Source: Paraburkholderia ultramafica (GTDB taxonomy: Bacteria; Pseudomonadota; Gammaproteobacteria; Burkholderiales; Burkholderiaceae). Taken from it: DNA of 64,000 nucleotides. The stretch is from NCBI RefSeq assembly GCF_902859915.1, contig NZ_CADIKK010000015.1:124001-188000 (forward strand), given 5' to 3'. The notes beneath the pieces are model-generated. The model saw only the letters and a program-made list of their open reading frames with translations, searched no databases and was not told the origin of the DNA. A program made the position numbers and the translations under genes. Positions 36,020-46,845 of this stretch are shown piece after piece (position 1 is the first letter of the stretch; each line of letters begins with the position of its first letter).

Positions 36020-36328
36020 ATGATTCATGTCATTGCCACGATCACTACCCAACCCGGTCAACGCGAAGCCGTGCTGGCGCTTTTCAACAAGAACCGTCCG
36101 GCGGTCCTGGCAGAAGAGGGATGCATCACCTACGAGGCCGTCATCGACGTACCTGAGTTCGGGACGGTTCAGACGCCACTCGGCAAGGACACGTTTGCTG
36201 TCATCGAACGCTGGGAAAGCGCGCAAGCGCTGAGGGCGCATGGGGCCTCAGCGCATATGGCCGAGTACGGACACAATACTCGCCCGCTGCTCGTGAGTCG
36301 CGTCATCAACGTGCTTCAGGCTTGCTGA
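36020..36328 (+). CDS. ABM-domain (YgiN-like) putative quinol monooxygenase
   Basis: The 102-residue protein is a single antibiotic-biosynthesis-monooxygenase domain of ferredoxin-like fold: MIHVIATITTQPGQREAVLA, then EEGCITYEAVID and FAVIERWESAQALRAHGAS. Such cofactor-free dimers oxidise quinols or related aromatics, or degrade small signals. The ATG follows AAAGGAG. It may be cotranscribed with the aldo/keto reductase 176 bases upstream. Confidence 0.87.
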   Translation: MIHVIATITTQPGQREAVLALFNKNRPAVLAEEGCITYEAVIDVPEFGTVQTPLGKDTFAVIERWESAQALRAHGASAHMAEYGHNTRPLLVSRVINVLQAC

Positions 36329-36337
36329 TACGCTGCG

Positions 36338-36385
36338 CCGCTTGCTGGCCGCTTGCTGGCCGCTTGCTGGCCGCTTGCTGGCCGC
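36338..36385. repeat. Four tandem copies of an 11-base repeat
   Basis: CTTGCTGGCCG is repeated four times without change (36341-36384), flanked by partial copies. It lies just after the monooxygenase stop in non-coding DNA and is a likely site of replication slippage. Confidence 0.85.
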
Positions 36386-36553
36386 AGGCGCCAACGCCGG
36401 GCCGGTGCCATACGATAGATACCCCGGCAACGCAGGGAGACCGTCTCCCAGGTACCGCGATCCCAGGCAACGCTTCGGCGTGTTCTTCGAGGACATACTG
36501 CCGCCGGACTCGTACTACACGTAATCACGGGCGTGCTTGTGTTCTGGTAGCGT

Positions 36554-36582
36554 GCGCAACCGGACCAACCTCCCGGTTGCGC
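36554..36582 (-). terminator. Hairpin after the RND efflux operon
   Basis: GCGCAACCGG and its exact complement CCGGTTGCGC form a 10-bp stem around a 9-base loop, 13 bases beyond the stop codon of the last operon gene. No T tract is present. It probably serves as a terminator or 3' stabiliser. Confidence 0.5.
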
Positions 36583-36595
36583 CGTCTACAGGCCT

Positions 36596-38065
36596 TCAAT
36601 TTGCGTCATGTGCCGTCGTCGCCGAGACGAGTTGCGGCGCGGCAGCCACCTGGGCGAGTTCATCGCTCGACCATCCTCCACCGAGCGCGTGCAGGAGCTG
36701 CACGTCCGCACCTAGCTGGCGTGTCTGGATATCGAGCACGCTGCGTTGTGCGTCAAGTGCGACAGTCTGCGCCTGCACGACATCGAGATAACCTACTGTG
36801 CCCTGGCGATATTGGCGCAACGCGAGATCGACCGAGTACTGCGCGGCATTCGCGGCATCCTTTTGTTCGTTAAGCGCGGTGCCGAGATACGACAGCAGGG
36901 CAAGGTTGTCTTCGACCTGCTGGAATGCCGACAGAACCACGCTGCGGTAGCGGTCTCCGGCTTCCTCGGTTGCTGCCTTCGCGGAGTCGAGTTGCGCGCG
37001 ACGATAACCGCCGTCGAAGACATATTGCACGAGCTGCGGGCCGATCGCCCAGAACAGATTGGGCGCGCTAACCAGCCCCGCGTAAGCGGCGCTTTGCACG
37101 CCACCCTGCAAGCTCAGCGTGATATCCGGGAAATAAGCCGCGCGTGCGACGCCAATTTTCGCGTTGGCCTCGGCAACCCGGCGTTCCGCCGCAGCGACGT
37201 CGGGCCGCCGCTGCAACAGCGTCGAGGGCAGGCCGGTCGGAATCGCCGGCAGCGCGATGGCGGCGGTCTGCTGCGGCAGGCTGAATTCGGACGCAGAGGC
37301 GCCGACCAGTACGGCGATCGCGTGCTCGATCAGCGCCCGTTGCGCAAGATTCTGCGACAACTGGGATTGCGCCGACGACAATTGGGTTTGAGCCCGCGAA
37401 ACGTCGAGGCCCGACACGATGCCGCTGCCATGCAGCGTCTGCGTGAGTTGCAGCGCTTTCGCATAGGCCGTGACCGTCTGGGTCAACAGATCGGTTTGCT
37501 GGTCGAGGCCCCGCAAATTGATGTAATCGTTCGCGAGTTCCACTTGCAGGCTCAGTTTCACCGACGCCAGATCGGCCCTGGTCGCTTGCGCCTCGTCCTT
37601 GCCGGCCACCACGGAGTCACGCACACGGCCCCACAGGTCGAGGTCGTAATCGACCTCCGCGCCTAGCGTGACGGAGTTGTAGTCGTTCGGGCCGCCCACG
37701 CGCAACGGCCGGTTGTCGGACTGGCGAATGCGCTGCGGCACGGCGCTCGCGCTGATCGACGGGTACAGTCCCGACTCGACCTGCGCGACGAAGGCCTGCG
37801 CTTGCGCATAGTGCGCGTACGCGGCGCGCAGATCGGTGTTGTTTGCCAGCAGACGCGCTTCGAGATCGTCGAGTTGGGCGTCGCCATAGGTCTTCCACCA
37901 GCCGTTACGGTCTATCCGGTCGGCAGGCTGAGCGGCGGTCCAGGGACCCACGGTCTTGTATTGCGCCGCGACCGGCGTCGAAGGCACCTGATATTGCGGC
38001 GCAAGCGAGCAGGCGGAGAGCGCCACAACGCCCGTCAAAAGGGCCGTACGTCCAAACTTAACCAT
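36596..38065 (-). CDS. RND efflux outer-membrane lipoprotein (NodT/OprM type)
   Basis: The 489-residue outer-membrane channel has a lipoprotein signal peptide with lipobox LSAC (MVKFGRTALLTGVVALSACS) and two outer-membrane-efflux repeats of long coiled helices (for example DVSRAQTQLSSAQSQLSQNL and LLQRRPDVAAAERRVAEANA). It forms the trimeric exit duct of the pump encoded upstream. Its ATG overlaps the end of the adaptor gene by eight bases (ATGGTTAA), so translation is coupled. An upstream in-frame extension is not needed. Confidence 0.93.
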   Translation of the reverse strand: MVKFGRTALLTGVVALSACSLAPQYQVPSTPVAAQYKTVGPWTAAQPADRIDRNGWWKTYGDAQLDDLEARLLANNTDLRAAYAHYAQAQAFVAQVESGLYPSISASAVPQRIRQSDNRPLRVGGPNDYNSVTLGAEVDYDLDLWGRVRDSVVAGKDEAQATRADLASVKLSLQVELANDYINLRGLDQQTDLLTQTVTAYAKALQLTQTLHGSGIVSGLDVSRAQTQLSSAQSQLSQNLAQRALIEHAIAVLVGASASEFSLPQQTAAIALPAIPTGLPSTLLQRRPDVAAAERRVAEANAKIGVARAAYFPDITLSLQGGVQSAAYAGLVSAPNLFWAIGPQLVQYVFDGGYRRAQLDSAKAATEEAGDRYRSVVLSAFQQVEDNLALLSYLGTALNEQKDAANAAQYSVDLALRQYRQGTVGYLDVVQAQTVALDAQRSVLDIQTRQLGADVQLLHALGGGWSSDELAQVAAAPQLVSATTAHDAN

Positions 38066-39245
38066 GTGCGGCTGCCTTGCTGTCAGTCGCTGCTGCAACC
38101 TGCACGCGGTCGCCGTCGACGAGTCCGTCGGGCGGCGTATCGATCACGCGATCGGTGGCGGCCAGTCCCGAGCCGATCTCCACCGCGTCGCCCAGGTCAC
38201 GGCTGATCTTCACCTGCTTGAACCGCACATGACCGTTCTGGCCGAGCGTGGCAACCACGACGCCGCGGCTGTCGAACACGAGCGCGCTGGCCGGCACCCG
38301 AAGTGAATCTGCGGCGGCGGGCAACGTGAATTTCAGGCTGGCGAAACCACCCGGCAGCAACTCGCTGTTGGAATTGTCGACCAGCAACTGGACCAGCGTC
38401 GTCCCCGAACTCGAATTGACGGAATCCGCGGCTGCAACCACGCGCGCGGTGAACTGCTGGTCGGGGTGCTCGGGTACGCTCAGGGTCGCGGTCGTGCCAT
38501 CGTGTATTGCCGGTGCGTAGTTCTGCGGCACCTGAACATACACACGCAATTGCTTGACGTCGGAGACCGCGAACAGTTCCTGGCCGACACCGCCACTGCC
38601 GGCGTTGACCAGCGCGCCGACGTCGGTGTCGCGCGCGGTCACCACGCCGTTGAACGGCGCGACGATCCGCGCGAAGGCCTTGGTGGCGGCAAGCCGATCG
38701 ACGTTGGCCTTCGCGGCCGCCACGATCGCCTCCTTCGCGGTGTAGTCGGCGGTGCGTTGGTCGACGTCCTGCTGGGCGACGGAATCCGTGCCGCTTAGCG
38801 CTTCCCAGCGTTTCGCCGTCGTCCCCGCTACGACAGCATTGGCCTGCGCGCTCTGCAGATCGGCGCGCGCTTGCAGGATCTGCTGGTCGAGTTCGGGCGT
38901 TTCGATTTCGGCAAGCACCTGGCCCGCCTTGACCGGCGCGCCGATATCGACATTCCATGATTTCAGGTAGCCGCTGACCTGCGCGAAAATCGGCGCCCGC
39001 GTGTACGCTTCGAGCCGGCCGGGCAGTTGCAGGGAAGGGCCGTTGGCATTGCGCACGGGCTGGATCAGACTGACTGTCGGTATGGCTTGTGCATCCGTCC
39101 AGGTTTTCAGCTTGCGGTTGTCGGAGGCACGCAGCGTGACGCCAGCAATGACGATGCCTAAGGCGATCAGGAGGCCGATCACGCCCGCCACCCGAAGCGG
39201 ACGGCGAGACGGCGTGTTGGCGGGAGAAGCGAATTCAGACGACAT
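38058..39245 (-). CDS. RND efflux periplasmic adaptor protein
   Basis: The 395-residue membrane-fusion protein has one N-terminal membrane anchor (residues about 19-40), a lipoyl-like segment (IFAQVSGYLKSWNVDIGAPV), a helical hairpin (QQILQARADLQSAQANAVVA), then IVAPFNGVVTARDTDVGALV and beta-barrel and proximal domains. It links the inner-membrane pump to the outer-membrane channel. The start overlaps the end of the pump gene by 11 bases. Substrates are unknown. Confidence 0.93.
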   Translation of the reverse strand: MSSEFASPANTPSRRPLRVAGVIGLLIALGIVIAGVTLRASDNRKLKTWTDAQAIPTVSLIQPVRNANGPSLQLPGRLEAYTRAPIFAQVSGYLKSWNVDIGAPVKAGQVLAEIETPELDQQILQARADLQSAQANAVVAGTTAKRWEALSGTDSVAQQDVDQRTADYTAKEAIVAAAKANVDRLAATKAFARIVAPFNGVVTARDTDVGALVNAGSGGVGQELFAVSDVKQLRVYVQVPQNYAPAIHDGTTATLSVPEHPDQQFTARVVAAADSVNSSSGTTLVQLLVDNSNSELLPGGFASLKFTLPAAADSLRVPASALVFDSRGVVVATLGQNGHVRFKQVKISRDLGDAVEIGSGLAATDRVIDTPPDGLVDGDRVQVAAATDSKAAAHG

Positions 39246-42200
39246 GGGCAGAACCTCCCGGGACGGATGCAGGGGTAGCTGCGCGCCCGGGGCGCGCGTG
39301 AATAATACAGAAGATGACGGGGACCAGGAACAGCGAAGCCGTGGTGGCGAACATCAGACCGCCGATCACGGCGCGGCCGAGCGGCGCATTTTGCTCACCG
39401 CCTTCGCCGAGGGCGAGCGCCATCGGCGCCATGCCGATGATCATGGACAGCGCGGTCATGAGCACCGGGCGAAAGCGCGTAAAGCCCGCTTCGAGCGCCG
39501 CCTTGAACGGATCGCCGTGCACGGCAAGACGTTCGCGGCAGAAGCTCACGACCAGAATCGAGTTGGCGGTCGCCACCCCCATGCACATGATCGCGCCAGT
39601 TAGCGCCGGTACGGAGAGCGTCGTGTGAGTCGTGAACAGCATCCAGACGATACCCGCCAACGCCGCTGGCAATGCGGTCACGATCACGAAGGGATCGGCC
39701 CACGACTGGAAGTTGACGACGATCAGCAGATAGATCAGCACGACTGCGCCAAGCAGTCCGAACAACATGCCGGCAAAGGCGCTGTTCATCGTCTGCACCT
39801 GTCCCAGCAGCGCGATGTGCGAGCCTTTCGGCAAGGTGCCGGCGTTCTGGTGCACGATGCGCTGGATATCGGCCGACACCGCGCCGAGGTCGCGGTCCTG
39901 AGTGGTCGCGAAGATCTCGACCATGGGCTGGATGTTGTATTGACTGACGACCTCATTGCTGCTGGTGCGCTCGACCGTTGCCAGACCGCCGAGAATCTGG
40001 GCGGTGCTTCCGCCGCTGGCGGTGATCGGCAGATTTTGCAAGGCAGCCAGCGAATCGAGACTGTATTGCGGCGTTTGCATCACGATCGGATACGACACGC
40101 CGTTCGCGTTGTTCAGCCAGAACGTGGGCGCAACCTGGCTCGAACCTGCGAGGTTCACCACCATGCTGTTCGTCACGTCGCGCTCGGTGATGCCGAGCAA
40201 CTGAGCACGCGTGCGGTCGACGTCGACGTTGAAGGTGGGGTTGCCGTGCGACTGTTCGATCCGTGCATCGACAACGCCGGGCACGTCGCGGACCTCGCGC
40301 AGCAGACGATCCGCATACGCGTAGTTGGCGTTCAGGTTGTTGCCGCGGATCTGCAGGTCGATCGGCGCCGGCGAGCCGAAGTTCAGGATCTGACTGATGA
40401 TGTCGGCCGGCGGAAAAGAGAACGTGACACCGGGGAATTCCCGCGGCAATCTTTCGCGCATCATGCGGACATACTCATCGGTCGGACGGTGCCCTTCGTT
40501 CAGCGCGATCTGGATGTCGCCGTCCTGCGAGCCGACCGTGCCCGTGTTGTTGTACGCGATATTGATGCCGCTGACCGGCAGGCCCATGTTATCGACCACC
40601 GTGCCGAGATCGGAGGGCGGAATGATCTGGCGGATCGCGCCTTCGACATTCGCGAAAATCTGCGCGGTCTTTTCGACGCGAACCCCGACGGGTGCACGCA
40701 CATGCATCAGGATCTGTCCGGCATCCACCGCCGGGAAGAAGTTGCGGCCGAGCAAGGGCACCAGCGCGAACGAGACGGCGACGAAGCCGAGGAAGCCACT
40801 GACGAACGGACGCCGGTGGGTCAGCGCGAGTTCGAGCAAGCCGCGATAGACGCCACGCACCTTTTCAAAGCGCGCTTCGAAGCCGCGCTGGAAGCGTGCG
40901 AGTGGACCTCGACGCTGCGCCTCATCGGCGTGCTCGCCCTGCGCATGCGGTTTCAGCAGGTATTTGGCCATCGTCGGCACGAGGGTTCTCGAGAGGATGA
41001 ACGACGCGATCATCGCGAAGATCACGGCCTCCGCCATCGGGACGAACAGGAAGCGCGCCACGCCGTTCAGGAAGAACATCGGCACGAACACGATGCAGAT
41101 ACACAGCAGCGAAACGAACGCGGGTGTGACGATCTGCGCGGCGCCGTCGAGGATCGCGGTCTCGACCTCCTTGCCGTGTTCGAGGTGCCAGTTGATGTTT
41201 TCGATCGTCACGGTCGCATCGTCGACAAGGATTCCCACCGCCAGCGCGAGACCGCCGAGCGTCATGATGTTCAAGGTTTCGCCGAGTGCGGAGAGCGTGG
41301 CAATCGAGCCGAGGATTGCCAGCGGAATCGAGGTGGCGATGATGATCGTCGAGCGCCAACTGCCGAGGAACAGCAGGATCATCAGGCTGGTGAGCACGGC
41401 CGCGATCACGCCTTCACGCGCCACGCCGGTGATGGCCGCGCGCACGAAGATCGACTGGTCGCCGATCGGTTCGATTTGCAGGTTATCGGGCCACGACGCC
41501 TTCGCGCTGGAGATTTGCTGCTTGATGCCAGAGATGATCCCGAGCGTCGAAACCGAGCCGTTCTTGAGTACCGACATCAGCACCGAGCGCCGGCCGTTCA
41601 CGTGAACGATATTGGTTTGCGGCGGACTGCCGTCGCGAACATTCGCGATATCACGAATATAGACAGTCGTGCCATTGGCCGCCTTGACCGGCAGATCGCC
41701 CAACGCCTTGATTTGCGAAGGCGCGTTGTTGAGCTGCAGCGTGTATTCGTAGTCGCCGATCTTTTCCGTGCCGACCGGCGTGATCAGGTTCTGACCGGCG
41801 AGAGCATTGGCGACGTCTTGCGCAGACAAACCGCGTGCCTGCAAAGCCGCCGGATCGACATCGATCTGTACCTGACGCGCCTTGCCGCCGAACGGGTAGG
41901 GAATCGACGCGCCGGCGACAGTCGTGAGAACCGGACGCACCGCATTCAGGCCGATGTCGCCCAGGGCCTGCTCGGACAACCCGTTGCCGGACAGCGCCAA
42001 CTGGATGATCGGCACGGTTGACGCGTTGTAATTGAGGATCAGCGGCGGCGTGGTGCCCGCGGGCAACTGCCGCAACTGCGTTTGCGCGACCGCGGTCACT
42101 TGCGCGTTCGCCGTGCTGATATTCACGCCCGGCTGGAAGAAGATCTTGATGATCCCAAAGCCGGCGACCGATTCCGCCTCGATATGTTCGACGTCGTTCA

Positions 42201-42426
42201 CAGTGGTCGTCAGCGTGCGTTCGAACGGCGACGTGATCCGGCCGACCATCTGGTCCGGCGGCAGACCCGTGTATTGCCACACCACGCTGATGACCGGGAT
42301 CCGGATATCGGGAAAGATGTCGGTGGGCGTCTTCATCGCGGACAACGGGCCGATGATAAGAATGACGATCGCCAGCACGACGAAGGTGTAGGGGCGCCGG
42401 AGTGCGACACGAACTAGACCGAGCAT
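39235..42426 (-). CDS. RND efflux inner-membrane pump
   Basis: The 1063-residue AcrB-type transporter has 12 membrane helices and two large periplasmic loops. Helix 4 contains the proton-relay aspartates (LAVGILVDDATVTIENINWH). Other family signatures are DIFPDIRIPVISVVWQYTG near the start and GAIMCMGVATANSILVVSF in helix 10. It exports toxic compounds by proton antiport. It is the first gene of the pump-adaptor-channel operon (42426 down to 36596). No regulator gene adjoins it. It resembles pumps of broad annotation rather than a named system. Confidence 0.94.
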   Translation of the reverse strand: MLGLVRVALRRPYTFVVLAIVILIIGPLSAMKTPTDIFPDIRIPVISVVWQYTGLPPDQMVGRITSPFERTLTTTVNDVEHIEAESVAGFGIIKIFFQPGVNISTANAQVTAVAQTQLRQLPAGTTPPLILNYNASTVPIIQLALSGNGLSEQALGDIGLNAVRPVLTTVAGASIPYPFGGKARQVQIDVDPAALQARGLSAQDVANALAGQNLITPVGTEKIGDYEYTLQLNNAPSQIKALGDLPVKAANGTTVYIRDIANVRDGSPPQTNIVHVNGRRSVLMSVLKNGSVSTLGIISGIKQQISSAKASWPDNLQIEPIGDQSIFVRAAITGVAREGVIAAVLTSLMILLFLGSWRSTIIIATSIPLAILGSIATLSALGETLNIMTLGGLALAVGILVDDATVTIENINWHLEHGKEVETAILDGAAQIVTPAFVSLLCICIVFVPMFFLNGVARFLFVPMAEAVIFAMIASFILSRTLVPTMAKYLLKPHAQGEHADEAQRRGPLARFQRGFEARFEKVRGVYRGLLELALTHRRPFVSGFLGFVAVSFALVPLLGRNFFPAVDAGQILMHVRAPVGVRVEKTAQIFANVEGAIRQIIPPSDLGTVVDNMGLPVSGINIAYNNTGTVGSQDGDIQIALNEGHRPTDEYVRMMRERLPREFPGVTFSFPPADIISQILNFGSPAPIDLQIRGNNLNANYAYADRLLREVRDVPGVVDARIEQSHGNPTFNVDVDRTRAQLLGITERDVTNSMVVNLAGSSQVAPTFWLNNANGVSYPIVMQTPQYSLDSLAALQNLPITASGGSTAQILGGLATVERTSSNEVVSQYNIQPMVEIFATTQDRDLGAVSADIQRIVHQNAGTLPKGSHIALLGQVQTMNSAFAGMLFGLLGAVVLIYLLIVVNFQSWADPFVIVTALPAALAGIVWMLFTTHTTLSVPALTGAIMCMGVATANSILVVSFCRERLAVHGDPFKAALEAGFTRFRPVLMTALSMIIGMAPMALALGEGGEQNAPLGRAVIGGLMFATTASLFLVPVIFCIIHARPGRAATPASVPGGSAHVV

Positions 42427-43050
42427 GAAAATTCCAGGGCTTGGGGGAAACGTAGGAGCATCTTCGGGAAAACTGGCGCGACGTCCGGCCGATCAACAAC
42501 TTGCACGCATCTTTCAATGCATGTGCAAAAGAAGACATTCGTAATCAGAGTGCTTGCATTGCGTTATAGCCCGCGTTTTCCGCACGGGAGGTAAAGGGCG
42601 AATGTACACAAAGCGCAGCGATCTTGCAGAGCGTTGAATAACGTCTTGACGACGACCGGAGGCGCAACAGACTCAGTCATTGCCGCTTGCGTGTACCCGG
42701 AAAAGCGCGTCTTTGCTTGGTGGAGCGATGCCTGCCGGGAATGAGGCAGAGCCTGAAGGACGTCGCATCCAGCAACGAACAGTGGACTGGAATTTTTATT
42801 ACCAATTGTTCAAGACCTCAAAAATGATTGCGCAGCCGGTGTGTGCGAATTGATTCACTTTAGTTTTGTCAATAGTAGTCGGTATTGTCGAGTACCAGTT
42901 TTCTGGTTATCGCTGAATGTCTTTTTCTCGAAAGAACAGGATGCCCACCTTCGCCCCGGCGGTCCGGTCGAGAGCGGGCGCTTCGTGCTGGGCCGTACCG
43001 GCGGAATCCGCCAATGCGGGCAATCATTGCGCTTCGATTGCGATCAGCAG
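42427..43050. other. Intergenic region upstream of the RND operon
   Basis: These 624 bases lie between the RND operon start and the malate synthase stop. TTGCAC (42501-42506) and GTGCAA (42523-42528) form an inverted repeat with 16 bases between, about 75 bases before the pump gene, which could be an operator. The rest contains no credible gene; it becomes AT-richer around 42790-42900. Confidence 0.45.
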
Positions 43051-45219
43051 CTACGACTTCGCGCCGAGCCGAAACTTGTGCAACAACGGCTCGGTATATC
43101 CGGCAGGCTGCGTCCGCCCTTCAAACACCAGCGCCTTCGCCGCCTTGAACGCCAGCGATGTCTCCAGATGGCGGGTCATCGGCTGGTAATGCGGGTCACC
43201 GGCGTTCTGTGCATCCACCACCTTGGCCATGCGCCTGAACGTCTCGTTCACCAGCGCTTCCGACACCACTCCATGACGCAGCCAGTTCGCGATATGCTGG
43301 CTCGAAATGCGCAGCGTCGCGCGGTCTTCCATCAAGCCGACATCGTGGATATCCGGCACCTTCGAGCATCCGACGCCCTGGTCGATCCAGCGCACCACGT
43401 ACCCCAGAATCCCCTGCACGTTGTTCTCGATCTCCTGGCGGATTTCCTCATCCGACCATCGCGCCTTTTCGACGACCGGAATCGTCAGCAGACCATCGAG
43501 CAGTTCATCGCGTGCGCTGTCGTAGCCGGTTTTTTCCAGTTCTTGTTGCACGGCTTGAACGTCGACTTGATGGTAGTGCAGCGCGTGCAGTGTCGCAGCC
43601 GTGGGCGAGGGGACCCAAGCCGTGTTCGCGCCCGCTTTCGGATGCGCGATTTTCTGTTCGAGCATTGCGTGCATCAGGTCGGGCATTGCCCACATGCCCT
43701 TGCCGATCTGCGCGCGTCCGCGCAATTCCGCGCTCAAGCCCGCCAGCACGTTATTGCGCTCGTAAGCCGCGATCCACGCCGACGATTTCATGTCGCCCTT
43801 GCGCATCATCGGACCCGCTTCCATCGCGCTGTGCATTTCGTCGCCGGTGCGATCCAGGAAGCCTGTATTGATGAACGCCACTCGCGCCGATGCCGCCGCG
43901 ATGCACGCCTGCAGATTGACGCTCGTGCGGCGCTCCTCGTCCATGATGCCCATCTTGATGGTGTGACGCGGCAGCCCCAACAGGTCTTCGACGCGGCCGA
44001 ACAACTCGTTCGCGAACGCGACTTCGGCCGGGCCGTGCATCTTCGGCTTGACGATATAAATCGATCCGGTGCGTGAATTGAGCCTGTTTTGCAGGTCGTG
44101 CATCGCACCCAGCGACGTCATCACGGCATCCAGAATCCCTTCGGGAATCTCGTGACCGTCGCGATCGACAATCGCCGGATTCGTCATCAGGTGCCCGACG
44201 TTACGAATGAACAGCAACGAGCGGCCATGCAGCTTCATGGTCGAGCCATCGGGCGCGGTGTATTCGCGGTCGGCATTCAGGCGGCGCGTGAAAGTCTTGC
44301 CGTTCTTCGTGACCTGCTCGGCCAGATCGCCTTTCATGAGGCCGGTCCAGTTGCGGTAGAGCTGGACCTTGTCGGCGGCATCGACCGCGGCAACCGAGTC
44401 TTCGCAATCGATGATCGTCGAGACAGCCGCTTCCATCAGCACGTCTTTCACGCGCGCGGCGTCGGTCTTGCCGATGGCGTCCGTCGCATCGATCTGGATT
44501 TCGAAGTGCAGGCCGTGATGCTTGAGCAGGACCGCGCAAGGATAGTCCGCATCGCCCTGATAGCCGATGAACTGTGCCGGGACCTTCAATGCCGACGCGC
44601 CGTTCCTGAGCGTGACGGCAAGCTTGCCGCATTCCACGCGATACGCGATGGCGTCGACGTGCGAGCCGCTGGCGAGCGGCGCGGCTTCATCGAGGAATGC
44701 GCGGGCGCGCGCGATCACGCGTGCGCCGCGGAGCGGATTGAAGTGTGCGGTGCGCGCGGCGCCGCCGGTGTCGGGGATCGCATCGGTGCCGTAGAGCGCG
44801 TCGTAGAGGCTGCCCCAGCGCGCATTCGCCGCATTGAGCGCATAGCGCTGGTTCGAGAGCGGCACGACGAGTTGCGGGCCGGCTTGCGCGGCGATTTCAG
44901 TATCGACATGCTGGGTCGTCGCCTTGACGGCTGCGCTCGCCGGCACGATATAGCCGATGCTTTCAAGAAACGCGCGGTATGCCTTCAGATCGCGCACCGG
45001 CCCCGGATTGGCGCGGTGCCACTGGTCCAGATCCGTTTGCAGACGATCGCGTTCGGCGAGCAGCGCGCGGTTCTTCGGGGCGAGGTCGTGGACCAGCTGG
45101 CCGAACCCGCGCCAGAAGGCCTCGCTGTCGATGCCGGTGCCGCGCAACGCTTCATCGTCGACAAATTTGCTGAGAACAGCCGCGACGCGCAGCCCGTTTC
45201 GCTCGATCATTACACCCAT
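43051..45219 (-). CDS. glcB: Malate synthase G
   Basis: This cytoplasmic enzyme joins glyoxylate and acetyl-CoA to give malate. It is 722 residues from the ATG at 45219, matching the G isoform (about 723). Typical segments are IIDCEDSVAAVDAADKV, GRSLLFIRNVGHLMTNPAI, IMDEERRTSVNLQACI and WIDQGVGCSKVPDI. A GGAG six bases before 45219 decides the start; a TTG seven codons earlier is less likely. It is 32 bases downstream of glcG. The glycolate oxidase genes glcDEF that often accompany it are absent here. Confidence 0.95.
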   Translation of the reverse strand: MGVMIERNGLRVAAVLSKFVDDEALRGTGIDSEAFWRGFGQLVHDLAPKNRALLAERDRLQTDLDQWHRANPGPVRDLKAYRAFLESIGYIVPASAAVKATTQHVDTEIAAQAGPQLVVPLSNQRYALNAANARWGSLYDALYGTDAIPDTGGAARTAHFNPLRGARVIARARAFLDEAAPLASGSHVDAIAYRVECGKLAVTLRNGASALKVPAQFIGYQGDADYPCAVLLKHHGLHFEIQIDATDAIGKTDAARVKDVLMEAAVSTIIDCEDSVAAVDAADKVQLYRNWTGLMKGDLAEQVTKNGKTFTRRLNADREYTAPDGSTMKLHGRSLLFIRNVGHLMTNPAIVDRDGHEIPEGILDAVMTSLGAMHDLQNRLNSRTGSIYIVKPKMHGPAEVAFANELFGRVEDLLGLPRHTIKMGIMDEERRTSVNLQACIAAASARVAFINTGFLDRTGDEMHSAMEAGPMMRKGDMKSSAWIAAYERNNVLAGLSAELRGRAQIGKGMWAMPDLMHAMLEQKIAHPKAGANTAWVPSPTAATLHALHYHQVDVQAVQQELEKTGYDSARDELLDGLLTIPVVEKARWSDEEIRQEIENNVQGILGYVVRWIDQGVGCSKVPDIHDVGLMEDRATLRISSQHIANWLRHGVVSEALVNETFRRMAKVVDAQNAGDPHYQPMTRHLETSLAFKAAKALVFEGRTQPAGYTEPLLHKFRLGAKS

Positions 45220-45251
45220 CATGTGCTCCAACAGTTTCAAGTATTGATCAG

Positions 45252-45656
45252 TCAGCCGTTGAGGCTGTTTGCTGCGGTTCTGGCCACTTGCGAATCCTGC
45301 TCCGGCTTGACGCCCGACACGCCGACTGCGCCCACCACGTGCCCGTCTACCACGACGGGCACGCCGCCTTCCAGCGTCCCGGCCAGCGGTGCGCTCAGGA
45401 ATGCAGTCCGGCCGCCGTTGATCATGTCCTCGTATTGCTTCGATTCACGTCGGCCGAGTGCCGAGGTGCGGGCCTTTTCAGTCGCGATGTAAGCGCCGAT
45501 CGGCGCACAGCCGTCGAGGCGGAGCAGGGCCAGCAGATGGCCCCCGTCGTCGACGACCGCGATCGTCACGGCCCACTGGTTTTTCTCGGCTTCCGCGCGC
45601 GCGGCTTCGAGGATTCGCGTCGCTTCTACAACGGTCAATACGGATTTGCTTTGCAT
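45252..45656 (-). CDS. glcG: GlcG/HbpS-family protein
   Basis: The 134-residue protein has the GlcG/HbpS (DUF336) fold: AVVDDGGHLLALLRLDGCAP, ATEKARTSALGRRES and GGVPVVVDGHVVGAVGVSGV. Relatives bind haem or cobalamin-like ligands or occur with glycolate genes; the role is not settled. It directly precedes glcB on the same strand and is 86 bases downstream of the SMP-30 gene, so the three may form one transcript. Start ATG at 45656 has a weak ribosome binding site. Confidence 0.88.
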   Translation of the reverse strand: MQSKSVLTVVEATRILEAARAEAEKNQWAVTIAVVDDGGHLLALLRLDGCAPIGAYIATEKARTSALGRRESKQYEDMINGGRTAFLSAPLAGTLEGGVPVVVDGHVVGAVGVSGVKPEQDSQVARTAANSLNG

Positions 45657-45742
45657 GTCAGGGTTATCAAGTCTGCGTGTTGAAGTGAAGTGTCGCCACC
45701 GGCGCATGCAGGTGGCCGGAATACGTTTCGCGGCAAACCGGG

Positions 45743-46681
<939 letters not shown>

Positions 46682-46748
46682 CTCTGTCTCCTGTTCGGGT
46701 ACCGGCATCCGCCCATGCGGCGGCACGAACGATAGTATAAAGGGAAAT

Positions 46749-46764
46749 GAGTAAGCGCTTTCTC
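46749..46764. promoter_or_regulatory. LacI-type operator 1
   Basis: GAGTAAGCGCTTTCTC is a 16-bp palindrome (14 of 16 symmetric) with the AANCGNTT core of LacI-family sites. It lies in the divergent lactonase/dehydratase promoter region. Confidence 0.6.
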
Positions 46765-46845
46765 TTGAATTAGCGATTGAAGTGCCATAAGATGCTTGAA
46801 ATTCCTGAGGCTCAAGCGGTGGAAGGTTAGCTGTAGTGGTTATGT

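Noticed and set aside
36341..36384. Tandem repeat considered as a CRISPR array
   Set aside because: The units are 11 bases long and directly adjacent with no spacers, and there are no cas genes.
39625..42021. Very long open frame antisense to the RND pump gene (about 800 codons)
   Set aside because: It is the opposite-strand shadow of a high-GC gene. Its translation is dominated by Arg, His, Asp and Gln, has no recognisable domain, and the pump frame is clearly the real one.
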